A DNA stretch of 8,935 nt from Actinoplanes rectilineatus. Its GTDB lineage: Bacteria; Actinomycetota; Actinomycetes; Mycobacteriales; Micromonosporaceae. Numbering within the stretch: position 1 is the stretch's first letter; each line of letters begins with the position of its first letter. A program made the translations under genes and the position numbers. The stretch spans positions 1 to 8,935 of the forward strand of contig NZ_JZKF01000155.1 in the NCBI RefSeq assembly GCF_000962825.1, read 5' to 3'. This document shows, piece after piece, positions 1 to 6,222 of the stretch. A model generated the notes under the pieces. It was not told where the DNA came from. It saw nothing but the letters and a program-made list of their open reading frames with translations, and made no database searches.

Positions 1-120
1 CTGGACACCGTGGTCATCCCGCACGTCCAGGACCACCCCGACGACGAGTGGGCGCAGCTGGTGCTCGGCCAGCTCGTCGGCGTCAAGACCGCCCTCACGC
101 TGCTGGCGCGTGACGAATGA
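1..120 (+). CDS. 3' end of an unrecognised gene (partial, truncated by window start)
   Basis: Frame 1 is open from the first base and ends at a TGA at 118-120, giving the last 39 residues of a protein that ends LTLLARDE. Nearly every third codon position is G or C, the signature of a real gene in this genome. The tail is mixed acidic and hydrophobic (HVQDHPDDEWAQL, then LVLGQLVGVKTALTLL), probably helical. I do not recognise the family and cannot assign a function. Its stop overlaps the ATG of the transposase pseudogene (ATGA, 117-120), so the two are either translationally coupled or were brought together by insertion. No terminal inverted repeat of an IS is evident in these 120 bases. Confidence 0.6.
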   Translation: MDTVVIPHVQDHPDDEWAQLVLGQLVGVKTALTLLARDE

Positions 121-873
121 ACGCCACGATCACGGCCCTGCCCCGCCGTCGCCGCTACCCGTCGGACACCACCGACACCGAGTGGGAGGAGATCCTCGCC
201 CCGCTGCTGCCGGCCCCGGCTTCCACCACCCCGACCGGCGGGCACCCCGAGGCGCACCCGCGTCGGGAGATCGTGGACGCGATCCGTTACGTGGTCGACA
301 ACGGCTGTAAGTGGCGTGCCTTGCCGTCGGACTTTCCGCCCTGGAAGACCGTCTACGCCGTTCTTCGCCCGCTGGGCCAAGAACGGCGTACTCGACCACG
401 TCCGCGATCAGCTGCGCCGTCAGATCCGCGTCGACGCCGGCCGGTGCCCCCGCCCGGTCACCGCCATCATGGACTCCCAGAGCGTCAAGGCCGCCGAGAC
501 CGTCAGCCGAGATACTCGCGGGTTTGACGGCGCAAAGTTGATCAATGGGAGGAAGCGGCACCTGATCGTGGACACGAAGGGCCTGTTGATGACGGTGAAG
601 GTGACCGCGGCGGACGTCACCGACCGCGACGCCGCCCGGGAGATGCTGCCCGAGATGCGCGAGCGGAACCCCGAGTTGACCCTGATGTGGGGCGACAACG
701 GCTACACCGGACTGGCCGACTGGGCCCGCAACGAACTCGATCTCACGTTCAAGGTCGTGAAGAAGCCACCGAACCAGGTCGGCTTCAAGGTGCTACCACG
801 CCTTCTGTGGAATCTGTTTGTCAAGTTCGTGGCCGTGGAGCATGGGGTTTGGCCCGTTCGCAGGCATCGGTAA
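117..873 (+). pseudogene. IS5-family transposase, frameshifted and C-terminally truncated
   Basis: The N-terminal half (frame from ATG 117) carries the DUF4096-like start of actinobacterial IS5 transposases: YPSDTTDTEWEEILAPLLP, then IVDAIRYVVDNGCKWRALP and FPPWKTVYA. At about 357-361 the reading jumps by one base to the next frame, which continues FFARWAKNGVLDHVRDQLRR and the DDE domain: first Asp in MDSQSVKAAE (codon 472-474), INGRKRHLIVDTKGL, second Asp in MWGDNGYTG (codon 694-696), then GFKVLPR. Family members continue after VLPR with RWVVER and a DYE-type segment that supplies the catalytic Glu. Here the sequence turns into unrelated residues from about 802 and stops at 873, so that Glu is missing. 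One extra base fits a decay mutation better than programmed shifting, because no homopolymeric slippery site is present. The product cannot be an active transposase. Family assignment is from recognised motifs. Confidence 0.85.
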
Positions 874-920
874 CAACGAGGAACGCCGCTGGCGCCGCAT
901 CCCTCGGATGCTCACGAGGG
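803..920. other. Breakpoint spacer between IS5 remnant and repeat-protein gene
   Basis: Similarity to IS5 transposases ends at about 802 and the next gene ends at 921 on the minus strand. The spacer is somewhat richer in A and T than its surroundings and matches nothing I recognise. Its right edge (901-920) holds a perfect 6-bp stem, listed separately. It may be the scar of a deletion or of a second insertion that removed the transposase C-terminus and the right end of the IS. Confidence 0.4.
901..920 (-). terminator. Weak candidate hairpin after the repeat-protein gene
   Basis: CCCTCG (901-906) pairs perfectly with CGAGGG (915-920) around an 8-nt loop. On the minus strand it lies directly after the stop of the HEAT/LRV-like gene at 921-923. 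There is no T tract behind it, so intrinsic termination is only a possibility. Confidence 0.25.
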
Positions 921-2048
921 TCAGGCTGTGGATTGGAGCCTTCCGAGCGCGACCATACGGCGCATGACCGGGATCGGGATGACGGGGTTGCGGGCAGCGT
1001 AATCCGCACTGTCCGCATCGAGCAGCAGCGTCACGAGGGCTTCGAGCGGCATCGAGGGATTGAGCCAGGCTCGCCGGCGAACGCCTTGGTCGGTGTCGGC
1101 AGCAAGTCTTCGGAGCGATTCTGGCGAGAGGCGTTGGTCCTGGCCGGCGGCTCTGCGCACGATCGGATCGGGGTCGCAGCTGAGCTGCTCGGCGAGCGCA
1201 TTCGTGGAGGCCGGGTCGGTGAGGGCGAGGGCCCGCAGACGAGGGTTCGGGTCTGTCACGTAGTGCAGCAGATCGTCGCGGGGGAAGTTGGGGTGATTGT
1301 GCGGTCGGCCGGGGAAGGACAGGCTGCCTTCCCACCACGCGGCCACCTCCAGGAGCATCTCGGGTGGGGCGTCGTCGCATGACTCGGCGAGGAAGAGCCG
1401 CACGACGCGGTCCTGGTCGCGGGCGAGCGCGGCCGCCACGTCTGTGGGCAGGCGAGGTGCCCTGGCGACGCTGCGTCGGATCAGCAGTTTTGGCGAGGCC
1501 GCGAGTTGGAGCATGGCTTCGGCGTTCTCATGCAGGGCGCCGATCCACCAGAGCGCCACCGTCCGGTCGCCCGGGTCGATGTCAGGCGCTTCGGCGGCCA
1601 TCGCCGCGATCTCCTCCGGCGTCTGGGGCGGCGTAGCGTCGGGGTGCGGAGCACGGCCGACACCACGGCCGCCGCGGGAAAGTCGCCGTGCGGCCAGTTG
1701 CTCCGCCGCGAAGCCCGCGAAGAGTTCTCGCTGCCGCGGATTCGGCGTGGTGGCGACAAGCCGGTCCCACTGCGTGGCGGAGAGGTGACCGGAATCCGCC
1801 GCGATGGCGCGCACGTCCCCGGCATTGTGGATGACTGCGGCATCTACGACCTCGGGCGGTACGTCTTCCCGAAAAAGAAAGTTGGCCTCGCCGGCATCCA
1901 GGAGGCTGAGGAACACGTCGACAGGCGCCGCGCGGTTGAAACCGAGCCCAGAGAGCCAGGACCGGGCTACTCGCCGGTCGAGGTCGGTAGTGGCAGTCAG
2001 CCTGGTCCAAGTCCCGTCAGGCGCGTCGGCAGGCTGCATGTCGGTCAT
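921..2048 (-). CDS. HEAT/LRV-like repeat protein of unknown function
   Basis: This 375-aa cytoplasmic protein has no signal peptide and no membrane segment. The second half is built from degenerate helical repeats of about 22-24 residues with the pattern D-x-D-x-x-VRR-x-A-x-x-P-x-LP-x-x-L. Examples are LIRRSVARAPRLP (about 189-201), DQDRVVRLFLAE (211-222), DPNPRLRALALTDP (266-279), DPDPIVRRAAGQDQRLSP (292-309) and DTDQGVRRRAWLNPSMP (319-334). This resembles HEAT or leucine-rich-variant (LRV) solenoids, which usually bind other proteins. A low-complexity linker (124-147, with RGGRGVGRAP) separates it from an N-terminal part. The ATG at 2046-2048 is chosen because a TAGCCT box lies exactly 7 nt upstream (leaderless); an ATG three codons later is possible. 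It lies 134 bp downstream of the recombinase on the same strand and could be cargo of that element. No specific function can be assigned. Confidence 0.8.
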   Translation of the reverse strand: MTDMQPADAPDGTWTRLTATTDLDRRVARSWLSGLGFNRAAPVDVFLSLLDAGEANFLFREDVPPEVVDAAVIHNAGDVRAIAADSGHLSATQWDRLVATTPNPRQRELFAGFAAEQLAARRLSRGGRGVGRAPHPDATPPQTPEEIAAMAAEAPDIDPGDRTVALWWIGALHENAEAMLQLAASPKLLIRRSVARAPRLPTDVAAALARDQDRVVRLFLAESCDDAPPEMLLEVAAWWEGSLSFPGRPHNHPNFPRDDLLHYVTDPNPRLRALALTDPASTNALAEQLSCDPDPIVRRAAGQDQRLSPESLRRLAADTDQGVRRRAWLNPSMPLEALVTLLLDADSADYAARNPVIPIPVMRRMVALGRLQSTA

Positions 2049-2055
2049 CAGTCAA

Positions 2056-2061
2056 AGGCTA
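2056..2061 (-). promoter_or_regulatory. TAGCCT -10 box, probable leaderless promoter of the repeat-protein gene
   Basis: On the minus strand TAGCCT is followed by 7 nt (TTGACTG) and then the ATG. That is the spacing expected if transcription starts at the A of the start codon. No Shine-Dalgarno sequence precedes the start, and no clear -35 hexamer is seen. Confidence 0.5.
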
Positions 2062-2182
2062 GAACACTGGACCGCCAGCCGACCCGAGGCCCGGGCGCAT
2101 TGCGAGCAGAGCAGCGGACTTGCATCGGCCGCGCCACGCCGGCGCAGCGCGGGTGACAGGTTGCGTCCGGATCGGTGCCGGC

Positions 2183-3706
2183 TCAGGCGTGTCCGTGCCG
2201 GACATCGATGATCGGCAGCAGCGTTGCCGTGGCGGGGATGCCGATCTGACGCGGCGTCGGCCCCGCCGGAGTGGGCACGTCGGTCAGTCGTTCCAGGAGT
2301 TGGTCGAGCGCGGCCTGGCCGTCGTCGACCGCAGCCTGCTCGTCGTCGGTGAGTGGGATGCTGGCCAGCATCCGCTGAAGGTTGTTTTTGGCCTCCAGAA
2401 GCTGGCCCTTGCTGGAGGCTTTCGGCGTGTAGAAGTCGCAGCGGGCGCAGGCCATGCGGTGCTGGCATTGCTCGAAGAACGTGTAGGTGCAGTAGCCGTG
2501 CCCCATGTCGTAGTACTGCCAGGGCTCGCCGGCGGCTGCCGTGCCGCTGGTGACGGCGTCTCGGTCGACGAGGACCTCGATGGTGCGGACGTTGCGGGCG
2601 AAGTAGCCGGCGTCGTTATAGGCCCTGGCCAGCGTGTTCGGGGTGATCTTCGCGTAGTGCTGGGTGGATTCGGGGCTGCGGTGGCCGAGCCAGGCTTGCA
2701 GCTCGAACAGGGTCATGGGTTCCTTGGCGTTGTAGAGCTGGCTGGCGATGGTGGAACGTGCTCGGTGGCTGGTGATGTTGCCGCGGACATCGGCGGTGGG
2801 GACGCCGGCCTTGCGGCAGAGTGCCGGGATGATCGTGCCATTGAGGTAGGTGTTGGCGACTCGACGGGCTCTCATAGCGAACAGCAGGTCGACGTGCTCG
2901 CTGGTCTTGCGGTCCAGCATGCGGGGTTGCTGCGGCCGGAGGCTTTGCCATGTCTCGATTGCCTTGCCCAGGAGCGGGTCGACGGGTTTGGTGAACGAGG
3001 TGCCGGTCTTGTGGGCGGGGACGTCCAGCAGACAGACCGCGTCTCGTGCCAGCACCTCGTCGGGGTCTCCAGGAATCGGGAAGCCGTCGTGCTGCCAGCG
3101 GACGCAGCCGACGCGGAGGCGGACGATCTCGTTGCTGCGCAGGCCGCTGAACAGCCAGGTCAGCGACAATGCTCGGAGGAGTTCGAGCGGGTAGCGCAGG
3201 TTGTTGAGACTGGTAGGCAGATCTTCAGGCTCGATGTTGAGTCCGGCCCACAGCAGCTTGGCCCGGATGTCATCGGCGATGACGCGGGGATCGGGTCCGA
3301 GCATCGCGTGGATCGTTCTGGGCGTGGACAGGGCCCGTACGGGGTCGAACCGCCGGGGGATCCACTCCCATTCCTGTAGGTCGCGGAAGAACACTCGGGT
3401 CGCGGTGAGGTAGCCCGCCTTGGTGTGCGGTGCGACCGGCTGCCCCACCCGTTTCTCGTGGGCGGCGAGCTGCTGGACGTAGTCGCCGACACGGAGGCTG
3501 TTGACCGCGGCGACCCAGGCCGCGCAGGTCTGCCGCGTCCATTGGGCCGGCTCTGTTATCTGCGGGTGTTCGGCGGCGAGCCAACGTCCGACCTTCGACA
3601 GCACGGAGCGGTGGTTGCTGCGGACCTTGGGCGACAGCGTGGAGGTGGTGTGCCAGCGTTCGAGCCATTCGGTCCACGAACTGGAGGCGCCCTCGATGGC
3701 GGGCAT
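2183..3706 (-). CDS. Tyrosine recombinase, Tn554 TnpB-like, with C-terminal Cys motif
   Basis: This 507-aa protein cuts and rejoins DNA through a phosphotyrosine link. An N-terminal core-binding region (about 10-130, including VGDYVQQL and EWEWIPRRFDP) is followed by the catalytic domain: Arg190 in LFSGLRSNEIVRLR, a Lys candidate at 233 (HKTGT), His314-x-x-Arg317 in ITSHRARSTIASQL, His342 in WLGHRSPEST, and the nucleophile Tyr351 in QHYAKI. All key residues are present. Behind it lie Cys406, Cys414, Cys420 and Cys423 (GYCTYTFFEQC, MACARC), a likely zinc site typical of Tn554-type TnpB recombinases. Family members as I recall them are longer (about 630-700 aa), so the N-terminus may be short. 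The frame stays open for 39 codons upstream of ATG 3706 to a TGA at 3824-3826, with no ATG or GTG and no ribosome site. Tn554-like elements normally encode a second recombinase (TnpA) and a small TnpC/DUF6262 protein; neither is seen. Third positions contain more A and T than in the genes to the right, which suggests transfer. Confidence 0.88.
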   Translation of the reverse strand: MPAIEGASSSWTEWLERWHTTSTLSPKVRSNHRSVLSKVGRWLAAEHPQITEPAQWTRQTCAAWVAAVNSLRVGDYVQQLAAHEKRVGQPVAPHTKAGYLTATRVFFRDLQEWEWIPRRFDPVRALSTPRTIHAMLGPDPRVIADDIRAKLLWAGLNIEPEDLPTSLNNLRYPLELLRALSLTWLFSGLRSNEIVRLRVGCVRWQHDGFPIPGDPDEVLARDAVCLLDVPAHKTGTSFTKPVDPLLGKAIETWQSLRPQQPRMLDRKTSEHVDLLFAMRARRVANTYLNGTIIPALCRKAGVPTADVRGNITSHRARSTIASQLYNAKEPMTLFELQAWLGHRSPESTQHYAKITPNTLARAYNDAGYFARNVRTIEVLVDRDAVTSGTAAAGEPWQYYDMGHGYCTYTFFEQCQHRMACARCDFYTPKASSKGQLLEAKNNLQRMLASIPLTDDEQAAVDDGQAALDQLLERLTDVPTPAGPTPRQIGIPATATLLPIIDVRHGHA

Positions 3707-3897
3707 CCGCCGGCGGTTCGGAGTCGGCGGCGAGGAGCAGTGGCCGAGGGCGGCCGCCGCCCGCTGGATCCCGTACAGAGCACCAAGAAAGGCGCTTCCG
3801 CGGTGCCGGCGTTCGGATAGGCGTCACTGTGACGGTCAAACGAACGCCTGCGCCGTATCCCTGCGGGCTGATACTGGCGTCACCTGCAAAAACAGGT
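3707..3897. other. Intergenic region upstream of the recombinase, with short repeats
   Basis: These 191 bases separate the HAD gene from the recombinase, both on the minus strand. They contain a 5-3-5 palindrome (3822-3834), two copies of GGCGTCAC (3820-3827 and 3876-3883) and a small hairpin touching the HAD stop codon (ACCTG 3882-3886, CAGGT 3893-3897, 6-nt loop). No gene is supported here. It could hold the recombinase promoter or an end of the element it moves. Confidence 0.4.
3822..3834. repeat. Perfect palindrome CGTCA-CTG-TGACG
   Basis: Both arms match over 5 bp around a 3-nt centre. It lies about 116 bp upstream of the recombinase ATG and overlaps the in-frame stop that bounds the recombinase frame. 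It could be an operator or a recombinase arm site. The function is unknown. Confidence 0.4.
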
Positions 3898-4578
3898 TCA
3901 GAGACAGCCACTGACGGCGCTTGGCAGCTCGTCCATCGTGGTGAAGATGTGCGCGGCGCCGGCGTCCAGCAGGACCTGCGGGGTGTTGTGCGACGGGCTG
4001 TCCGGCGGGCAGTAGCCGAACACCGTGGCGCCGGCGGCGACGCCCGCGCGTACCCCCGTCGGGGTGTCCTCGACGACCGCGCACCGGGCCGGGTCGACGC
4101 CGAGGGCCGCCGCGGCTGCCAGGTAGACGTCCGGGGCGGGCTTGCTGCGCGGGGTCTCCATGCCACTGAAGATCCGGCCCTCGAACACGTCGATCAGGCC
4201 GACCTTGGTCAGCTGCAGCTCGACCTTGTGCCGGTCGGCGCCGCTCGCGCAGGCCAGCATGCCACGGTAGGAGCGGTCGATCTCGCGGACGGCGGCGACC
4301 GCGCCCGGGATGGGCAGCAGGTCGAGGGCGAGGGCGTCGTTGCGACGCTTGCGGAACTCCTCCAGCCACTCCTCGGTCACCTCGAACCCGGTGTGCGCGA
4401 AGATCACCGCGGTCTCGTCGCGCAGCGCCCGCCCGACGAACAGGCGGAGACTGTCGGACTCGGAGACGAACCAGCCGAGTTCGTGCAGCATCGTCCGGAG
4501 CACGGAGTTGGTGATGCGTTCCGAGTCGACGAGCACCCCGTCACAGTCGAAGAGCACAGCGGCGTAGGGAAGAACCAT
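3898..4578 (-). CDS. HAD-superfamily hydrolase (beta-phosphoglucomutase/phosphatase type)
   Basis: This 226-aa cytoplasmic enzyme carries all four HAD motifs. Motif I is FDCDGVLVDSE, with nucleophile Asp11 and acid/base Asp13. Motif II is Ser112 in ACASGA, motif III is Lys146 in SKPAPD, and motif IV is Glu170-Asp171 in VVEDTPTG. A helical cap (about 20-90) between motifs I and II marks subfamily IA, whose members dephosphorylate or isomerise small sugar phosphates. The substrate cannot be read from sequence. The start at ATG 4576-4578 puts motif I at the usual distance of about 10 residues from the N-terminus. The open frame runs further upstream to 4926, but that part would overlap the divergent cyclase gene and is rejected. 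AGGG lies about 8 nt upstream as a possible ribosome site, and it is also part of a TAGGGT box 7 nt before the ATG. The gene is divergent from the cyclase gene. Confidence 0.92.
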   Translation of the reverse strand: MVLPYAAVLFDCDGVLVDSERITNSVLRTMLHELGWFVSESDSLRLFVGRALRDETAVIFAHTGFEVTEEWLEEFRKRRNDALALDLLPIPGAVAAVREIDRSYRGMLACASGADRHKVELQLTKVGLIDVFEGRIFSGMETPRSKPAPDVYLAAAAALGVDPARCAVVEDTPTGVRAGVAAGATVFGYCPPDSPSHNTPQVLLDAGAAHIFTTMDELPSAVSGCL

Positions 4579-4585
4579 GCCGGTG

Positions 4586-4591
4586 ACCCTA
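4586..4591 (-). promoter_or_regulatory. TAGGGT -10 box, possible leaderless promoter of the HAD gene
   Basis: Read on the minus strand, TAGGGT is followed by CACCGGC (7 nt) and the ATG. The same bases include AGGG, which could act instead as a ribosome binding site of a longer transcript, so this call is ambiguous. Confidence 0.4.
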
Positions 4592-4684
4592 ACGCGCCGG
4601 GCCGGACCGCTGGAAACGTCCGCGGGCAGGGGTGCGAAGCCCGTCCGCATGGTGACTTCAGCCGCGCTGGCCACGCTCGTAGTG

Positions 4685-4731
4685 GGGTGTGGTGAATACG
4701 GGCGTGCTGGGCGCCCCAAGTCACCACACCC
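4685..4731. promoter_or_regulatory. 11-bp inverted repeat between divergent HAD and cyclase genes
   Basis: GGGTGTGGTGA (4685-4695) and TCACCACACCC (4721-4731) are perfect inverted copies separated by 25 nt. The loop contains a palindrome, GGGCGCCC (4709-4716). A further GTGGTGA occurs at 4742-4748, close to the cyclase start. Because the flanking genes diverge, a terminator is not expected here, and an operator for one or both genes is the better reading. The regulator is unknown. Confidence 0.5.
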
Positions 4732-4755
4732 GCCGTGGAGCGTGGTGACCGGGGT

Positions 4756-4761
4756 TAGCCT
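4756..4761 (+). promoter_or_regulatory. TAGCCT -10 box, probable leaderless promoter of the cyclase gene
   Basis: TAGCCT is followed by 6 nt and GTG 4768, the geometry of a leaderless start. If transcription begins there, the AGGA at 4763-4766 would not be on the mRNA, which favours GTG 4768 over ATG 4771 as the start. Confidence 0.45.
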
Positions 4762-4767
4762 CAGGAC

Positions 4768-6210
4768 GTGATGACCGTCGGACGGCTGTCGGCTCTCTGC
4801 ACCGGCGCCGGGCTGCTCTTCGCGATCTCGCACCTGACGGGTGTCGCCACCACCCTGACGGTCGTGCTCGGGGTGGCCGCCTACTGCACGGCGCTGGGTG
4901 CGGTCGCCGTCGGCGTCCGCCGGCACCGCCCGTCCGCGCGACTGCCGTGGCTGCTCGTCGCGGGCGGGTTGTTCGGCAACCTGGGCGGGGCCTCGACCTT
5001 CTACGTGTACGCCGTACTCGGCATCGCCCCGCCGGGTCCCGGACCGCAGGACGTGTTCTTCCTACCCGCCTATCCCCTGTTCGCGGCGGCCCTGGTGCTG
5101 TGGCGGGTGCGGCGCGGCGGCCGGGACACGGTCGCCGCTGTCGACGTGACCATCGTGATCGCGGTGGTCGGCACGCTCGCCTGGCTGACCCTGATCATGC
5201 CGTCGTCGTCGGCGCCGGGCCTGTCCACCGGGCAGGTGCTGATCGCCACGCTGTACCCGTGCGGCGATCTGCTGATCATCGCGGCCGCCCTGCGCATCCT
5301 GCTGAGCGCCGAACGTCCCCCGCCGGCGTTGTGGCTGATCGTCGCGGGTGTCACGAGTTTCCTGATCACCGACGTCGGTTTCGCCGTGAACACCGTCTAC
5401 CTGGGTGCCCAGCCGGAACTGATCGTGCTGTTCAGCACGTTCAACTATCCGGCCTTCGGACTGATCGGGGCGGCCGCGCTCCACCCGTCGATGGCGACGC
5501 TCGACCAGCCCGCCGCGGCGCGCAGCGACGGCCAGACGCGCGCCCGCCTTCTTCTGCTCGCGACCGCGTTGTTCCTCGCACCGGTCGCCCAGTTCGTCTC
5601 CTACCTCACCGGGGCCACTCAGTTCGTACCCATATATGCGTTTTTGTCAATGGTGTTGTCGGCCCTGGTGATGACGCGGATGTGGCTGATGCTCGGCGAA
5701 CAGCGCCGCCTGGCGGTCACCGACGGCCTGACCGGGTTGCACAGCCGCCGCTTCTTCGAGGAGGCACTGGGCACCGCGACCGGCCGCCGCACCGGAGTCA
5801 TCGGCGTTCTCCTGGTCGACGTCGATCACTTCAAGAAGATCAACGATGGGTACGGGCACGCCGCCGGTGACGCGGTGCTCCGGGAACTGGCGCACCGGCT
5901 GAGCGCGTCGGTCCGCACCCAGGACGTCGTCGCCCGTTACGGCGGTGAGGAGTTCGCCGTCCTCCTGCAGGAGGTGGACACCACCCTCGCCCGGGCCGTC
6001 GCCGAACGACTCCGCGAATCGGTCGCCGCCACCCCGATGGACGTGGGCGACGGAGTACTGATCCCGGTGACCGTCTCGGTGGGGGTCTGCACCCAGCCGG
6101 TCGCCGAGGGCATCGGTGACCAGGTCATGGTGCGTGCGGACCGGTCGCTGTACAGCGCGAAGGAGCACGGTCGCAATCAGGTGGTGGTCGCGGACGCCCT
6201 CGCCGGGTGA
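4768..6210 (+). CDS. Membrane-bound diguanylate cyclase (GGDEF domain)
   Basis: This protein makes the second messenger c-di-GMP from two GTP. Residues 1 to about 309 are very hydrophobic, with about ten predicted membrane helices (for example near 27-50, 59-84, 124-143, 155-178, 187-205, 259-280 and 287-309). They form a sensor region I cannot match to a named domain such as MASE1. The GGDEF domain (about 311-476) is intact: DGLTGLHSRRFFEE at its start, VDVDHFKKIND with metal-binding Asp351, the GGEEF signature at 392-396, and an RxxD inhibitory site (RTQD, 383-386) at the position used for product inhibition in PleD-like enzymes. The enzyme should therefore be active and feedback-controlled. 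No EAL, HAMP or PAS domain is seen. The start is GTG 4768 or ATG 4771; see the promoter entry. Third positions are almost all G or C, apart from a short A/T-rich patch near 5630-5652. It converges on the YihY-like gene with 12 bp between the stops. Confidence 0.93.
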   Translation: MMTVGRLSALCTGAGLLFAISHLTGVATTLTVVLGVAAYCTALGAVAVGVRRHRPSARLPWLLVAGGLFGNLGGASTFYVYAVLGIAPPGPGPQDVFFLPAYPLFAAALVLWRVRRGGRDTVAAVDVTIVIAVVGTLAWLTLIMPSSSAPGLSTGQVLIATLYPCGDLLIIAAALRILLSAERPPPALWLIVAGVTSFLITDVGFAVNTVYLGAQPELIVLFSTFNYPAFGLIGAAALHPSMATLDQPAAARSDGQTRARLLLLATALFLAPVAQFVSYLTGATQFVPIYAFLSMVLSALVMTRMWLMLGEQRRLAVTDGLTGLHSRRFFEEALGTATGRRTGVIGVLLVDVDHFKKINDGYGHAAGDAVLRELAHRLSASVRTQDVVARYGGEEFAVLLQEVDTTLARAVAERLRESVAATPMDVGDGVLIPVTVSVGVCTQPVAEGIGDQVMVRADRSLYSAKEHGRNQVVVADALAG

Positions 6211-6222
6211 CGCCGCCGGCCG

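Noticed and set aside
357..361. Programmed frameshifting to make a full transposase
   Set aside because: No A-rich slippery run or clear stimulatory structure is present, and the protein has lost its C-terminal catalytic Glu anyway.
2120..3379. A 419-codon open frame on the plus strand, antisense to the recombinase
   Set aside because: It is a mirror frame of a gene with recognisable catalytic motifs. Its translation is Gly/Val/Ala-rich and shows no domain.
3270..4166. A 298-codon minus frame spanning the recombinase start and the HAD gene
   Set aside because: The translation is Arg/Pro/Ala/Ser-rich, typical of an off-frame shadow, and it overlaps two real genes.
3829..4695. A 288-codon plus frame antisense to the HAD gene
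   Set aside because: The opposite strand carries all four HAD motifs; this frame shows only shadow composition.
4579..4926. The upstream extension of the HAD reading frame
   Set aside because: It would overlap the divergent cyclase gene and push motif I more than 120 residues inward. ATG 4578 gives the normal family layout.
921..6210. A defence or signalling island built from the repeat protein, recombinase, HAD enzyme and cyclase
   Set aside because: The cyclase is an ordinary GGDEF enzyme, not a CD-NTase. The genes lie on different strands and show no shared operon or effector, so there is no positive evidence for a joint system.
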